Shown here one piece after another: positions 34,103 through 42,311 of a stretch of DNA of 64,000 nt (position 1 is the stretch's first letter; each line of letters starts with the position of its first letter). Both the position numbers and the translations under genes were made by a program. The notes under the pieces were generated by a model. It was not told where the DNA came from. It searched no databases and was given only the letters and a program-made list of their open reading frames with translations. Where the stretch lies: positions 1 through 64,000 of the forward strand of contig LQBH01000001.1 of the NCBI GenBank assembly GCA_002030015.1, in the 5' to 3' direction. Origin of the DNA: a delta proteobacterium MLS_D (lineage in GTDB: Bacteria; Desulfobacterota; Syntrophia; Syntrophales; UBA2210).

Positions 34103-35323
34103 ATGGACAGCCTGTCACTGCTCTTGAAACCGGCGTCGTACCGCTGTAACCTCGAGTGCTCTTACTGTTTTTACAGGCGGGTCGCCGGTGTTTACGAACA
34201 ACCGTCGACGTTCATGAAATACGACGTCCTGGACATGCTCGTCAAAACCGCCATGACGTCCGGCGCCCGGCGGGTTTCTTTCTGCTGGCAGGGCGGCGAA
34301 CCAACGCTGATGGGTGTCAATTTTTTCAGGAATGCCGTTGAATTGCAGAGAAAATACGCCCGGCCGGGTCAGCAGGTCGAGAACCTGCTCCAGACGAACG
34401 GCGTGCTGCTTGACGACGACTGGTTTCGCTTTCTTCGCGACAACCGTTTCCTGGTGGGAATAAGCCTCGACGGACCGGAGAATATCCATGACGCGTACCG
34501 CGTCGACCGAAACGGCGAAGGCACGTTTCAGCGGGTAATGGATGTGGTTGACGGCATGAGGACGGGCGGGGTTGATTTCAATATTCTCACCCTGGTGCAT
34601 GATAAAAACGTTCGGCAGCCTGATCGGCTGTATGACTTCATGCGCCGAAACAATTTCAATTATCTCCAGTTTATACCCTGTTTTGAAGTCGATGAGAAAT
34701 CGGGGAAGGCACTGCCTTATTCGGTTGACGGCAGGGAACTCGGCGAGTTTTATTGCCGGCTCTTTGATCGATGGTACGAGGACGGGTTTCCCTACGTGTC
34801 GATACGGCTTTTCGCTGATATCCTGATCTACCTGGTTGACGGTGCTCTGACGTCCTGTTCCTGGCTTGAAGAATGTAAATCTTATATCGTGGTCGAGCAT
34901 AACGGGGATTGCTATCCCTGTGATTTTTTCGTGTATCCCGAATGGCGCCTCGGCAATATAATGGAAGACAGCCTTGCATCCATCCTGGACGGTAAAGCGA
35001 GAGAGGAATTCAGCGCCATGAAGACTGATATTCCGGCGGCTTGCCGTCATTGCCCCTTGTTCGACTTCTGCCACGGAGACTGCACGAGATTCAGGTGGGA
35101 CGGAACAGGTGGATATAGGGACGTCAGCCGGTACTGTGAAACCTGGTTGATGCTTTTCCGGCACATCGACCCGGTGAAAGACGAGATGCGGGATCGCGCC
35201 GTCCGGTTGAGAGAATCGATTCTGAGCGGTCGGTTTGATCTGATCGGCAGGAACCAGCCCTGTCCCTGCGGGAGCGGTAAAAAGCTCAAACATTGTTGCG
35301 GCAGGGGCGCGCCGGTTATATGA
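34103..35323 (+). CDS. Anaerobic sulfatase-maturating radical SAM enzyme with SEC-C tail
   Basis: The enzyme converts an active-site Cys or Ser of sulfatases to formylglycine without oxygen. The 406-residue protein has the radical SAM motif C15-x3-C19-x2-C22 (YRCNLECSYCFY), a SPASM-type domain with further cysteines (CYPCDFF, CRHCPLFDFCHGDC) that bind auxiliary iron-sulfur clusters, and an added C-terminal SEC-C zinc-binding motif (CPCGSGKKLKHCC, residues 387-399). The start ATG 34103 is preferred to TTG 34097. It follows the Cys-type sulfatase by 50 bp, so its client is probably that protein. Confidence 0.93.
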   Translation: MDSLSLLLKPASYRCNLECSYCFYRRVAGVYEQPSTFMKYDVLDMLVKTAMTSGARRVSFCWQGGEPTLMGVNFFRNAVELQRKYARPGQQVENLLQTNGVLLDDDWFRFLRDNRFLVGISLDGPENIHDAYRVDRNGEGTFQRVMDVVDGMRTGGVDFNILTLVHDKNVRQPDRLYDFMRRNNFNYLQFIPCFEVDEKSGKALPYSVDGRELGEFYCRLFDRWYEDGFPYVSIRLFADILIYLVDGALTSCSWLEECKSYIVVEHNGDCYPCDFFVYPEWRLGNIMEDSLASILDGKAREEFSAMKTDIPAACRHCPLFDFCHGDCTRFRWDGTGGYRDVSRYCETWLMLFRHIDPVKDEMRDRAVRLRESILSGRFDLIGRNQPCPCGSGKKLKHCCGRGAPVI

Positions 35324-35376
35324 TTCGAAGAAACGGAAACGTCCTGTCGGAATATCGCCCGCCCCGGCCGTCTCAT

Positions 35377-35405
35377 TTGCCATAGTTTCCAACTTTATTT
35401 ATTAT
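35377..35405 (+). promoter_or_regulatory. Promoter candidate for the VTT-domain gene
   Basis: TTGCCA (35377-35382) and TATTAT (35400-35405) are 17 bp apart. The predicted transcript start (about 35412) falls on the first possible ATG (35413). If this promoter is used, translation is leaderless or begins at the ATG at 35494. Confidence 0.45.
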
Positions 35406-35412
35406 ACAGAAC

Positions 35413-36183
35413 ATGTCCAGGGTATACTTAATAAGATGTTTCACGTGGGCAAGACGGCACATTCAAGCCTTTGTGCGCCGGTACACGGGATACATGAATT
35501 CTCCCTCCGTACTCAGGCGTGGCGTCAGTTTCGCCGTATTTTCAGGTGTGCTTTTCCTGGCCGTCCTGGGCCTGCTGCATGTTATTGATCCATACCCGCT
35601 GAGAGACTGGATCTATCTCCGGCTCAGTCTTCACGACCTCGGGGCGGCGGGACCGATCATCTTTATCTTGCTGGCCGGCGTCCTGCCGCTTTTTTCACCT
35701 TTGAACATACTGGTAGTGACCGGCTCGGCAAGTTTCGGACCGGTAGTCGGTATGATCCTGTCCTACCTGGGGGCCCTGATCAACGCCAACATCACCTTTA
35801 TTCTCGTCAAGGCGCTCGGCGTCGAGGACAAATGGGGGAACAGCCATCGTCAGGCCCGGATCAAAAGGAACATTCAACGCAACGGATATCCCATTGTACT
35901 GCTGCTGCAGATCATCTCGATTTTTCCCTTCGTCGCCATCAATTCGGCGGCCGCTGCCGCCGGAATAGGGTGGAGGGATTTTATGAAAGCCAATCTCCTG
36001 GGTGTTATTCTCCCCATCGCGGTTTACTCGTTTTTCGGGGAAGCGATCGTCCTGGAACTGTTATCGCCCCGGATGTACTGCGCCTTCATAATAGTAATAT
36101 TTTTGACTATCGTGATTGTCGCATTGAGGGAGAAAAGAAATTCTCATCGGGGGCGAGGACAGCGTCAGCTTCGCAGGGAATAA
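35413..36183 (+). CDS. TVP38/TMEM64 family (VTT domain) membrane protein
   Basis: The product (256 residues from ATG 35413) is an integral membrane protein with about five or six hydrophobic segments and a basic tail. The central part, LLAGVLPLFSPLNILVVTGSASFGPVVGMILSYLGALINANITF, read in pieces, matches the SNARE-associated/VTT pattern of re-entrant loop proteins related to DedA, which have been linked to lipid scrambling. An alternative start is ATG 35494 (Met28), which still precedes the first membrane segment and fits better with the promoter at 35377-35405. No functional link to the sulfatase genes is evident. Confidence 0.8.
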   Translation: MSRVYLIRCFTWARRHIQAFVRRYTGYMNSPSVLRRGVSFAVFSGVLFLAVLGLLHVIDPYPLRDWIYLRLSLHDLGAAGPIIFILLAGVLPLFSPLNILVVTGSASFGPVVGMILSYLGALINANITFILVKALGVEDKWGNSHRQARIKRNIQRNGYPIVLLLQIISIFPFVAINSAAAAAGIGWRDFMKANLLGVILPIAVYSFFGEAIVLELLSPRMYCAFIIVIFLTIVIVALREKRNSHRGRGQRQLRRE

Positions 36184-36354
36184 CCGTGTCGCCGGACCGG
36201 TTTCCGGCAGTCGGTAACGGAGAAAATTATTAATCGCCGTCAGGGTGTTCTGTGTTTTTCAATTATTTTCGTGGCGGGGTCAACAGGCGGGAGTTGATCA
36301 TCGGGCGTTTGATCCGGGGCCACGGAAACGGTCGATACCGGCTTTTTCTCCTTC

Positions 36355-36390
36355 AAAAAAAAAGAACCTGGCGTGTAATAATCCAGGTTC
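36355..36390 (-). terminator. Terminator of tRNA-Glu
   Basis: On the minus strand an 8-bp stem GAACCTGG/CCAGGTTC (36383-36390 with 36364-36371) is followed by nine T (36355-36363 as A on the plus strand). It lies 14 nt after the tRNA 3' end. Confidence 0.85.
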
Positions 36391-36403
36391 CTGAGAGAAA
36401 AAC

Positions 36404-36479
36404 TGGCGTCCCCACGGGGAGTCGAACCCCGGTTACCGGCGTGAAAGGCCGGTGTCCTAGGCCACTAGACGATGGGGAC
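36404..36479 (-). tRNA. tRNA-Glu (anticodon UUC)
   Basis: The minus strand folds into a full cloverleaf: acceptor stem starting GTCCCCA, D arm with TCTAGTGGCCTAGGA, anticodon loop CTTTCAC inside a CCGGC/GCCGG stem giving UUC (Glu), a T arm with GGTTCGA and a closing TGGGGAC, G73 and an encoded CCA (plus-strand TGG at 36404-36406). It has its own promoter and terminator and is transcribed singly. Confidence 0.97.
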
Positions 36480-36514
36480 GAAAAGACGTGATTCAAGCCG
36501 GAATTAAAGTGCGC

Positions 36515-36543
36515 TCTATATATCGTTCGGTGCGACCTGTCAA
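36515..36543 (-). promoter_or_regulatory. Promoter of tRNA-Glu
   Basis: On the minus strand TTGACA (36543-36538) and TATAGA (36520-36515) are 17 bp apart, placing the transcript start about 30 nt before the tRNA 5' end. Confidence 0.72.
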
Positions 36544-36604
36544 GAAGAAACGACCACGGTTGTCAGCCTCTTGCGCACTATTTACGGGTGCTTTGCACGT
36601 GGTG

Positions 36605-38695
36605 CTATTCGAATACCACCGGTTCACGCATGATGACATCCCGCGCTTCCATCGCCAGGGCGGCTATGGCCGGGTGTGTTTCCCGGAGGGACCCGATCTG
36701 GCGGAGGTTGTCCGCCGTTCTCGATATCAGCATGACCAGATCGCCGTCGGCGATTTTCAGGCTGCCGGTTACGAGATTCCAATCCAGACCGCGGGCCCAG
36801 TGATAGATGGCGAGCGAAGCCCAGAGGGGAAGCGCGGCGGTTTCAAATCCATCCGCCGCCATCCGATCCGCCAGGGGTTTGACAGCCGCCGCGACGGCGT
36901 CGTAGGCCGTCCGAAGCCTGCGCGGCACGTCTCTCTTTCTGAGCGTGATATCCTGTCCGCGGTCGGAAACAAAGGCGGCCACCACTGCCGCCAGCAGCGC
37001 CGGGTCGTCTCCGGGGAAAACTTCATCCTTCACGCACTGGGCGATCAGCAGGGGCTGGTCAAGGCGGAGCCGTGACGCCCACATTCCCGACTCGGTCAGT
37101 CTTCCGCGGTCATCAACGTAGCCTTCCTGTTGGAGAAAAGCCAGGTGACGGAGGAAATCCTTCCAGAGCCCGCCGCTCTGGGGTCGTTTCTTTTTCGTCG
37201 GCCGGAAGTCGGCGAAGGAGGATTCAAAAATAATCCTGATTTCGTCGGGGCCGTGCGACAGAAGAAGGTTGAGGGCCATGGAAAAATCATTTTTTATCCG
37301 GCTCTCGATCCGTTCGGATTTTTTCGCCAGCATTTTCCGGATGTGATGCAGGTCCATGAATCTGCCGGGGAACACGATCATGAAACCGACGTTGTCGAGT
37401 CCTCTCCTTCCCGCCCGACCCGTCATCTGGTGAAATTCCGTGGCGGTCAGCGGTACGAATTCATGGCCGTTGAACCGGTCGGAGTTGAACAGCACCACGG
37501 TGCGGGCCGGAAAATTGACGCCTGCCGCTATGGTTGACGTGGCGAAAACAGCTTCCAGGAATCCCTTCTTCATGAGATGTTCCACCAGAAATTTCCACGC
37601 CGGAAGCTGACCGCCGTGATGAGACGCCAGGCGCAGATATCTGAGAGCTTCCAGGTGCTTGTGGTTCCGGAGGAAGGGGTTGTTTTCCAGGTATGCCTCG
37701 AGGGTTTCTTCGAATTCCGCCGTGTCATGCAGATGCGGACGGCTGTGGCAGAGTGCGAGTGCGGCGTCGCATTCATCGCGGGACTTGAGAAAGAAGATCG
37801 CCGGCAGGAGGTTCAAGCGCCGGAGCGTGCAGGTAATGTCGTCGAATGGTGGAAAGCGGGGAAAACGTTTCGGCTGAGATCCCCGTTCCATCCATGCCGT
37901 AACCTTGTCGTGGAGAGACCGTTCCTTCAAAAGTGGAGTGACCGTTCCCGACGGCTGCAGGAAAAGAGGGTGAAGATCAACGGGGCGTCTGGTTTCTGCT
38001 ATGACGATGCATTTCTTGTCCCGTATCGACTGAAGCCACCCGGCTATTTCATCGGCGTTGCCGACGGTCGCCGAGAGCAGCAGAAGGTTGATCCTCGCCG
38101 GAAGGTAGATCATTATTTCTTCCCATACGACGCCTCGATCCGGATCTCCCATGAAATGAGCTTCATCGAGGACGACCAGATCGCAGTCGAGCATTTCTCC
38201 CCGGTGCATCGAATCGTAGAGCTGATTCCTCAGGATTTCCGTGGTGCCCACTACCAGGGGAGCGTCGGCGTTCTCGTGGGTATCGCCTGTTAAAATTCCC
38301 ACCTGGTCATGGCCGAAGATACCGGAGAACTCGACCCATTTCGAATTCGACAAGGCCTTCAGCGGCGACGCGTACCAGCAGCGGCCGCCTTTTTGAAGCG
38401 TTTCGGCAATGGCCTTTTCCGCTATCCAGGTTTTTCCGGCGCCCGTGGGAGCGGTCACCAGGCAGTCCGTCCGGCCGATGGCCTCGATTGCCGCCACCTG
38501 GAAAGGATCCGGTCGAAACGTCGTTTCCTCCGGCTTCCCGATAAGGGTGAGCAGGTTTCGCAGTTCACCGTCTATCTGAGGCTTCATCCGTTTCCGTGAC
38601 GGTTTTTGATCCGTCGAAACGGGGCGCCTCTTCCCGCCGGGCCTCCTGTTTCCGGGCTGCCTTCTGTATGTGAACTGTTTTGCAGTACCTGTCAT
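36605..38695 (-). CDS. Ski2/Mtr4-like DEAH-box helicase
   Basis: The 696-residue protein is a superfamily 2 helicase. A basic, likely disordered N-terminus (about 1-45) precedes motif I TAPTGAGKT, motif Ia SPLKALSN, motif II LDEAHFM (DEAH box), motif III LLSATVG and motif VI QMTGRAGRRGLD. The spacing, the NFPARTVV segment and a C-terminal helical part like DSHCT are those of the Ski2/Mtr4/HelY group, which unwind RNA in RNA turnover. The bacterial form's role is not well known. It sits between two tRNA genes and is read towards tRNA-Glu, but has no evident operon partner. Confidence 0.85.
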   Translation of the reverse strand: MTGTAKQFTYRRQPGNRRPGGKRRPVSTDQKPSRKRMKPQIDGELRNLLTLIGKPEETTFRPDPFQVAAIEAIGRTDCLVTAPTGAGKTWIAEKAIAETLQKGGRCWYASPLKALSNSKWVEFSGIFGHDQVGILTGDTHENADAPLVVGTTEILRNQLYDSMHRGEMLDCDLVVLDEAHFMGDPDRGVVWEEIMIYLPARINLLLLSATVGNADEIAGWLQSIRDKKCIVIAETRRPVDLHPLFLQPSGTVTPLLKERSLHDKVTAWMERGSQPKRFPRFPPFDDITCTLRRLNLLPAIFFLKSRDECDAALALCHSRPHLHDTAEFEETLEAYLENNPFLRNHKHLEALRYLRLASHHGGQLPAWKFLVEHLMKKGFLEAVFATSTIAAGVNFPARTVVLFNSDRFNGHEFVPLTATEFHQMTGRAGRRGLDNVGFMIVFPGRFMDLHHIRKMLAKKSERIESRIKNDFSMALNLLLSHGPDEIRIIFESSFADFRPTKKKRPQSGGLWKDFLRHLAFLQQEGYVDDRGRLTESGMWASRLRLDQPLLIAQCVKDEVFPGDDPALLAAVVAAFVSDRGQDITLRKRDVPRRLRTAYDAVAAAVKPLADRMAADGFETAALPLWASLAIYHWARGLDWNLVTGSLKIADGDLVMLISRTADNLRQIGSLRETHPAIAALAMEARDVIMREPVVFE

Positions 38696-38812
38696 GGTGT
38701 CCTTTTTTCATCCTTCCACGTGCCGGGTAACGCTATCACAGTGAGATGCCGTCGTAAAGAAAGGGCTTCCGTAAAGAAGCGGGTCCTTTCTCGTCTTCAG
38801 GGCAGAATGACG

Positions 38813-38852
38813 AAAGGCCCGACGAGAATTTTCTCGTTTCGGGCCTTTTTTT
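38813..38852. terminator. Strong hairpin with T-run between lysine-rich gene and helicase gene
   Basis: A long stem (AAAGGCCCGACGAG with CTCGTTTCGGGCCTTT, two-base bulge) is followed by seven T on the plus strand, and by only three T on the minus strand. The adjoining genes are on the minus strand, so it probably ends the 38889-39245 gene despite the weaker T-run; the plus-strand side faces no known gene. Confidence 0.55.
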
Positions 38853-38888
38853 GAAACATGAACAACGAAAAGAGCTTCACCGTGCCTG

Positions 38889-39245
38889 TTATGACTCGTC
38901 GCCTTCTTTCTTTTCCTTTTTCTGTTTTTTCTTCTGCTGGCGCTTGCTCTCCTCGGGCGACACCTCATCGGCTGCCGCTTTCTTCTTTGGCTTTTCCGGT
39001 TTCGGCGCGGCAAGCTTTTCCGCTTTCCGTGCCGCTTTTTCGTCTACTTTTTTCGCCATTTCGGCGATTGAACGCAACCGGGCCCTGCTTCTCCTGATTT
39101 TTGCCTTCAGCATTTTTACGATCGTGTCTTTATTGACGGCTGGTGTCTCCGCGCCTTCCTCTGTTAACAGGGCGATACGCTCTGCCAGTTTCTTTTCCCA
39201 GTATTCCTTCTGGTTCGCCCGCGTTTCTTCGCTCTTGGATGTCAT
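38889..39245 (-). CDS. Small lysine-rich coiled-coil-like protein, unknown function
   Basis: The 118-residue product from ATG 39245 is very polar and basic. Residues 1-65 (with WEKKLAERIALLTEEG and IVKMLKAKIRRSRARLRSIAEM) are predicted mainly helical; from about 65 on it is a low-complexity Lys/Glu/Ala/Pro tail. No membrane segment, enzyme motif or known domain was seen. A longer frame from 39347 would run into the tRNA-Lys gene and is rejected. The basic tail suggests nucleic acid contact, but this is a guess. It could share the tRNA-Lys transcript, lying 69 bp downstream of it. Confidence 0.6.
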   Translation of the reverse strand: MTSKSEETRANQKEYWEKKLAERIALLTEEGAETPAVNKDTIVKMLKAKIRRSRARLRSIAEMAKKVDEKAARKAEKLAAPKPEKPKKKAAADEVSPEESKRQQKKKQKKEKKEGDES

Positions 39246-39313
39246 GGTGCCCGATCCTTTCTTCCTTGAATCCCGCCCCGTCCGCCGGTTCAGTTCCTCC
39301 ACCAACCGCCGAC

Positions 39314-39390
39314 TGGTGGGCCGTGCGGGATTCGAACCCGCGGCCAACGGATTAAAAGTCCGCTGCTCTACCGGACTGAGCTAACGGCCC
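39314..39390 (-). tRNA. tRNA-Lys (anticodon UUU)
   Basis: The minus strand gives a cloverleaf: acceptor GGGCCGT paired with ACGGCCC, D arm TAGCTCAGTCCGGTAGAGCA, anticodon stem CGGAC with loop reading UUU (Lys), T loop GGTTCGAATC, A73 and an encoded CCA (plus-strand TGG at 39314-39316). Confidence 0.97.
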
Positions 39391-39415
39391 TTCGTGCGGC
39401 TTGGGAAAGTGAACC

Positions 39416-39445
39416 TTCATAGCAGGAAGCCTTTTTCATTGTCAA
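39416..39445 (-). promoter_or_regulatory. Promoter of tRNA-Lys
   Basis: On the minus strand TTGACA (39445-39440) and TATGAA (39421-39416) are 18 bp apart; the transcript would start about 20 nt before the tRNA. Confidence 0.65.
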
Positions 39446-39603
39446 GAAGAAAACCCGGAAATGCGGTCAATTCCGCCGCCAATACGGGCGTCTTCGGCGA
39501 TGCAGGCCCGGTCCCCGTTCCGTTGCAATCAGGGTTGTCCCGGTTGTGATAGGTATCACCCTGTGGTAAAGGAATGACACGCGAAAGGGGCGTTGAAATC
39601 ACC

Positions 39604-40416
39604 ATGAATATAACGTCGATTGTGCAGCACGTCCACGTGAACATGCCGGTTCACTTGCTCCTGAAACAGTACTTTCCCCTGGTGCTTGAAAAACGACTGA
39701 ACCTTGAAATCGGTTTCGACTGTTTTGCCCTCGACACGTACGGAATGGAGGATTATCGGGAGGCCGCCCGCATATTGTCCGGAGCGGGCGTCAGAGTCAC
39801 CTTTCACGCACCTTTTTACGACCTGCGGCCCGGCGCGCTTGATTACACCGTGAGAAACGCCACTGTCGAACGCATTCAACAGGTTTTCGATCTGGTGGAG
39901 ATTTTTCACCCGCTGTCCGTGGTGTGTCACGCGGCTTTCGACCGCCGTTACTACGTTTCTCATGAAGAGAACTGGATCGAGAACAGCATTACCACCTGGG
40001 CGCCCTTCGTTCGGGCCGCCGCGGAACTGGGAACGGTCCTCATGCTGGAGAACGTGTATGAAGACGGCCCGCGGGAACTGGAGCGTCTCCTGGAAGGGCT
40101 TGGCGACGATCCCCACGTGGGAATCTGTTTCGACACGGGTCACTGGAACGCCTTTTCCGCCGCACCGCTTCGCGAATGGATGGACAGCCTGGCGGATCGT
40201 ATCGGTGAGCTTCATCTTCATGACAACCACGGTTCCCGTGACGAACATCTGCCCGCGGGCGCGGGAACGTTTCCCTTCCGCGATTTTTTTACGATGCTCG
40301 CCGATTGTGGTCGAAACCCCATCGTCACCGTCGAACCCCACAAGCCGGAAGACTTGTGGAAGACCCTGGAATATATCGCCGGTATGGACACGTTGCCGCC
40401 GGGGATGACAATCTGA
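39604..40416 (+). CDS. Sugar phosphate isomerase/epimerase family (xylose isomerase-like TIM barrel)
   Basis: The 270-residue protein resembles AP endonuclease family 2 / sugar isomerase TIM barrels. Metal-ligand-like residues sit at strand ends: [46 protein letters not shown] and VTVEPH. Such proteins include sugar epimerases and inositol catabolism enzymes; the substrate cannot be told. ATG 39604 is chosen over ATG 39574, whose AAAGGA abuts the start codon; the site for 39604 is also weak. The oligopeptide-type permease pair follows after 13 bp, so the three probably form one operon. Confidence 0.82.
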   Translation: MNITSIVQHVHVNMPVHLLLKQYFPLVLEKRLNLEIGFDCFALDTYGMEDYREAARILSGAGVRVTFHAPFYDLRPGALDYTVRNATVERIQQVFDLVEIFHPLSVVCHAAFDRRYYVSHEENWIENSITTWAPFVRAAAELGTVLMLENVYEDGPRELERLLEGLGDDPHVGICFDTGHWNAFSAAPLREWMDSLADRIGELHLHDNHGSRDEHLPAGAGTFPFRDFFTMLADCGRNPIVTVEPHKPEDLWKTLEYIAGMDTLPPGMTI

Positions 40417-40429
40417 GAAGCGCGTATTC

Positions 40430-41407
40430 ATGGTTTTCTATCTTGTAAAAAGACTCCTTACGATGATTCCACTGCTGATCGGCATCACGATCATCTGCTT
40501 CGTCGTAATTCACCTGGCGCCGGGGTCTCCCACCGATCTCCAGACCGAGCTCAGTCCGCACGCGTCGGTGGAGGCGAAAGAACGCCTTATGGCTCTTTAC
40601 GATCTGGATAAACCTGTTCACGTGCAGTACCTGCTCTGGATCAAGAAGCTGGCAACCCTTGATCTCGGTCATTCCTTCTCATCCGACGGGCGTCTTGTGG
40701 TGGACAAGATCGCCGAGCGGCTTCCCATCACCATACTAATCAATGTTCTTTCCATGATTCTCATTATAGCAGTTGCCGTGCCGCTGGGCGTGATTTCGGC
40801 CGTCCGGCGCGATTCTCTCTTCGACAAAGCGACGACGATCTTTGTTTTCGTAGGATTCGCCATCCCGACCTTCTGGCTGGCGCTTTTGCTGATGATTCTC
40901 TTCGGTGTCAACCTGGGCTGGCTTCCCATATCGGGCATCCGGTCGTTGAATTACGAGTATTTCCCCGTGTGGCACCAGTATGTAGACCTCGTCAAGCATC
41001 TCGTGCTGCCCGTTCTGCTTTCGGCCTTCGGAGGTCTCGCGGGATTCTCACGCTACATGCGGGCCAACATGCTGGAAGTGATCCGCCAGGATTACATCAC
41101 GACGGCCAGGGCCAAAGGACTGAGCGAGCGCGTGGTCATTTACAAGCACGCCCTTCGAAACGCCCTTCTTCCGGTCATCACCATCCTCGGTCTGTCCGTG
41201 CCGGGACTTATCGGGGGAAGCGTTATTTTCGAGACAATTTTCGCCATCCCCGGTATGGGACAGCTTTTTTATTTGTCCGTCATGTCGAGGGATTATCCGG
41301 TGGTCATGGGTATTCTGTTTATCGGCGCCGTGCTGACTCTCATGGGAAACCTGCTCGCCGACGTATCCTACGCCGCGGCTGATCCGCGGATCAGGGTGTC
41401 ATCATGA
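40430..41407 (+). CDS. ABC transporter permease, DppB/OppB type
   Basis: The 325-residue protein has about six membrane segments and the typical start [30 protein letters not shown], read in two parts. The cytoplasmic EAA loop appears as [29 protein letters not shown], again in parts. It is one half of a dipeptide/oligopeptide/nickel-type importer channel. It overlaps the second permease by 4 bp. Unusually, no substrate-binding protein or ATPase gene is nearby, so the complete importer must use parts encoded elsewhere. Confidence 0.92.
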   Translation: MVFYLVKRLLTMIPLLIGITIICFVVIHLAPGSPTDLQTELSPHASVEAKERLMALYDLDKPVHVQYLLWIKKLATLDLGHSFSSDGRLVVDKIAERLPITILINVLSMILIIAVAVPLGVISAVRRDSLFDKATTIFVFVGFAIPTFWLALLLMILFGVNLGWLPISGIRSLNYEYFPVWHQYVDLVKHLVLPVLLSAFGGLAGFSRYMRANMLEVIRQDYITTARAKGLSERVVIYKHALRNALLPVITILGLSVPGLIGGSVIFETIFAIPGMGQLFYLSVMSRDYPVVMGILFIGAVLTLMGNLLADVSYAAADPRIRVSS

Positions 41408-42237
41408 AAACGGACTTCTGGTATCGATTTTTCCGGAACAGGCTGGCCGTGATCGGTGGAATCGTTGTTGTCTCGCTTTTCGCCGTTTCGCTGCTCGCGT
41501 CCTGGATCGCGCCCTATGACCCGAATGAAATTAATATCGACCGCGTACTTGAATCACCGTCGTCGGAGCATCTTCTCGGGACCGACCAGCTCGGTCGCGA
41601 CGTTTTGAGCCGCATGATCTGGGGATCGAGAATTTCACTGAAAGTGGGATTCGTGGCGACGGGAATCGCCATCCTGGTCGGCGCCGTGCTCGGCGCGGTG
41701 GCGGGATATTACGGTCGCTGGGTCGATTCCGTCATCATGCGCTTTGTGGACGTGATGCTCTGTTTCCCTTCTTTCTTCCTGATCCTCGCGGTCATCGCGC
41801 TTCTGGAACCTTCGATCTGGAACATCATGATCGTCATCGGGCTCACGGGGTGGATGGGAATAACGCGGCTGGTCCGGGCCGATTTCATCTCTCTGAGAGA
41901 ACGGGACTTTGTCCAGGCGGCGCGCGTCATCGGCGCCGGCGACGCAAGAATTATTTTCAGGCATATTCTGCCCAACGCCATGGCCTCGGTGCTGGTGGCG
42001 GCCACCCTGGGCGTTGCGGGCGCGATTCTGACCGAGTCGGCCCTGTCATTCCTCGGCATCGGGGTGCAGCCTCCCACACCGAGCTGGGGCAACATTCTCA
42101 CGGCGGGCAAGGACAACATCGACATCGCCTGGTGGTTATCCCTCTACCCGGGGCTGGCCATTCTCATAACCGTGCTGGGATACAACCTGCTGGGCGAAGG
42201 AATCAGGGATTCCCTCGATCCCCGGCTTCGGGAGTAA
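41404..42237 (+). CDS. ABC transporter permease, DppC/OppC type
   Basis: This 277-residue protein is the partner channel subunit. It has the OppC N-terminal segment (membrane span about 15-35, then [19 protein letters not shown]), about six membrane segments, and the EAA loop [25 protein letters not shown]. The late segment [18 protein letters not shown] is a family hallmark. It shares an ATGA overlap with the first permease. The ATPases (OppD/F) do not follow; instead tatD comes next after 74 bp. Confidence 0.92.
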   Translation: MKTDFWYRFFRNRLAVIGGIVVVSLFAVSLLASWIAPYDPNEINIDRVLESPSSEHLLGTDQLGRDVLSRMIWGSRISLKVGFVATGIAILVGAVLGAVAGYYGRWVDSVIMRFVDVMLCFPSFFLILAVIALLEPSIWNIMIVIGLTGWMGITRLVRADFISLRERDFVQAARVIGAGDARIIFRHILPNAMASVLVAATLGVAGAILTESALSFLGIGVQPPTPSWGNILTAGKDNIDIAWWLSLYPGLAILITVLGYNLLGEGIRDSLDPRLRE

Positions 42238-42311
42238 ACCGGTACAATAACGCGAAGGAACGACGCGGGAAGAACATAATTATTTTTGCAGCACAAGGAG
42301 ACCAGTGATTC

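Noticed and set aside
34115..35392. Minus-strand open frame of 425 codons opposite the sulfatase maturase
   Set aside because: The plus strand encodes a complete radical SAM enzyme with all cysteine motifs; the antisense product has none.
36404..39390. Genomic island between tRNA-Glu and tRNA-Lys
   Set aside because: No integrase, no direct repeat of either tRNA 3' end was seen, and base composition is like the surroundings.
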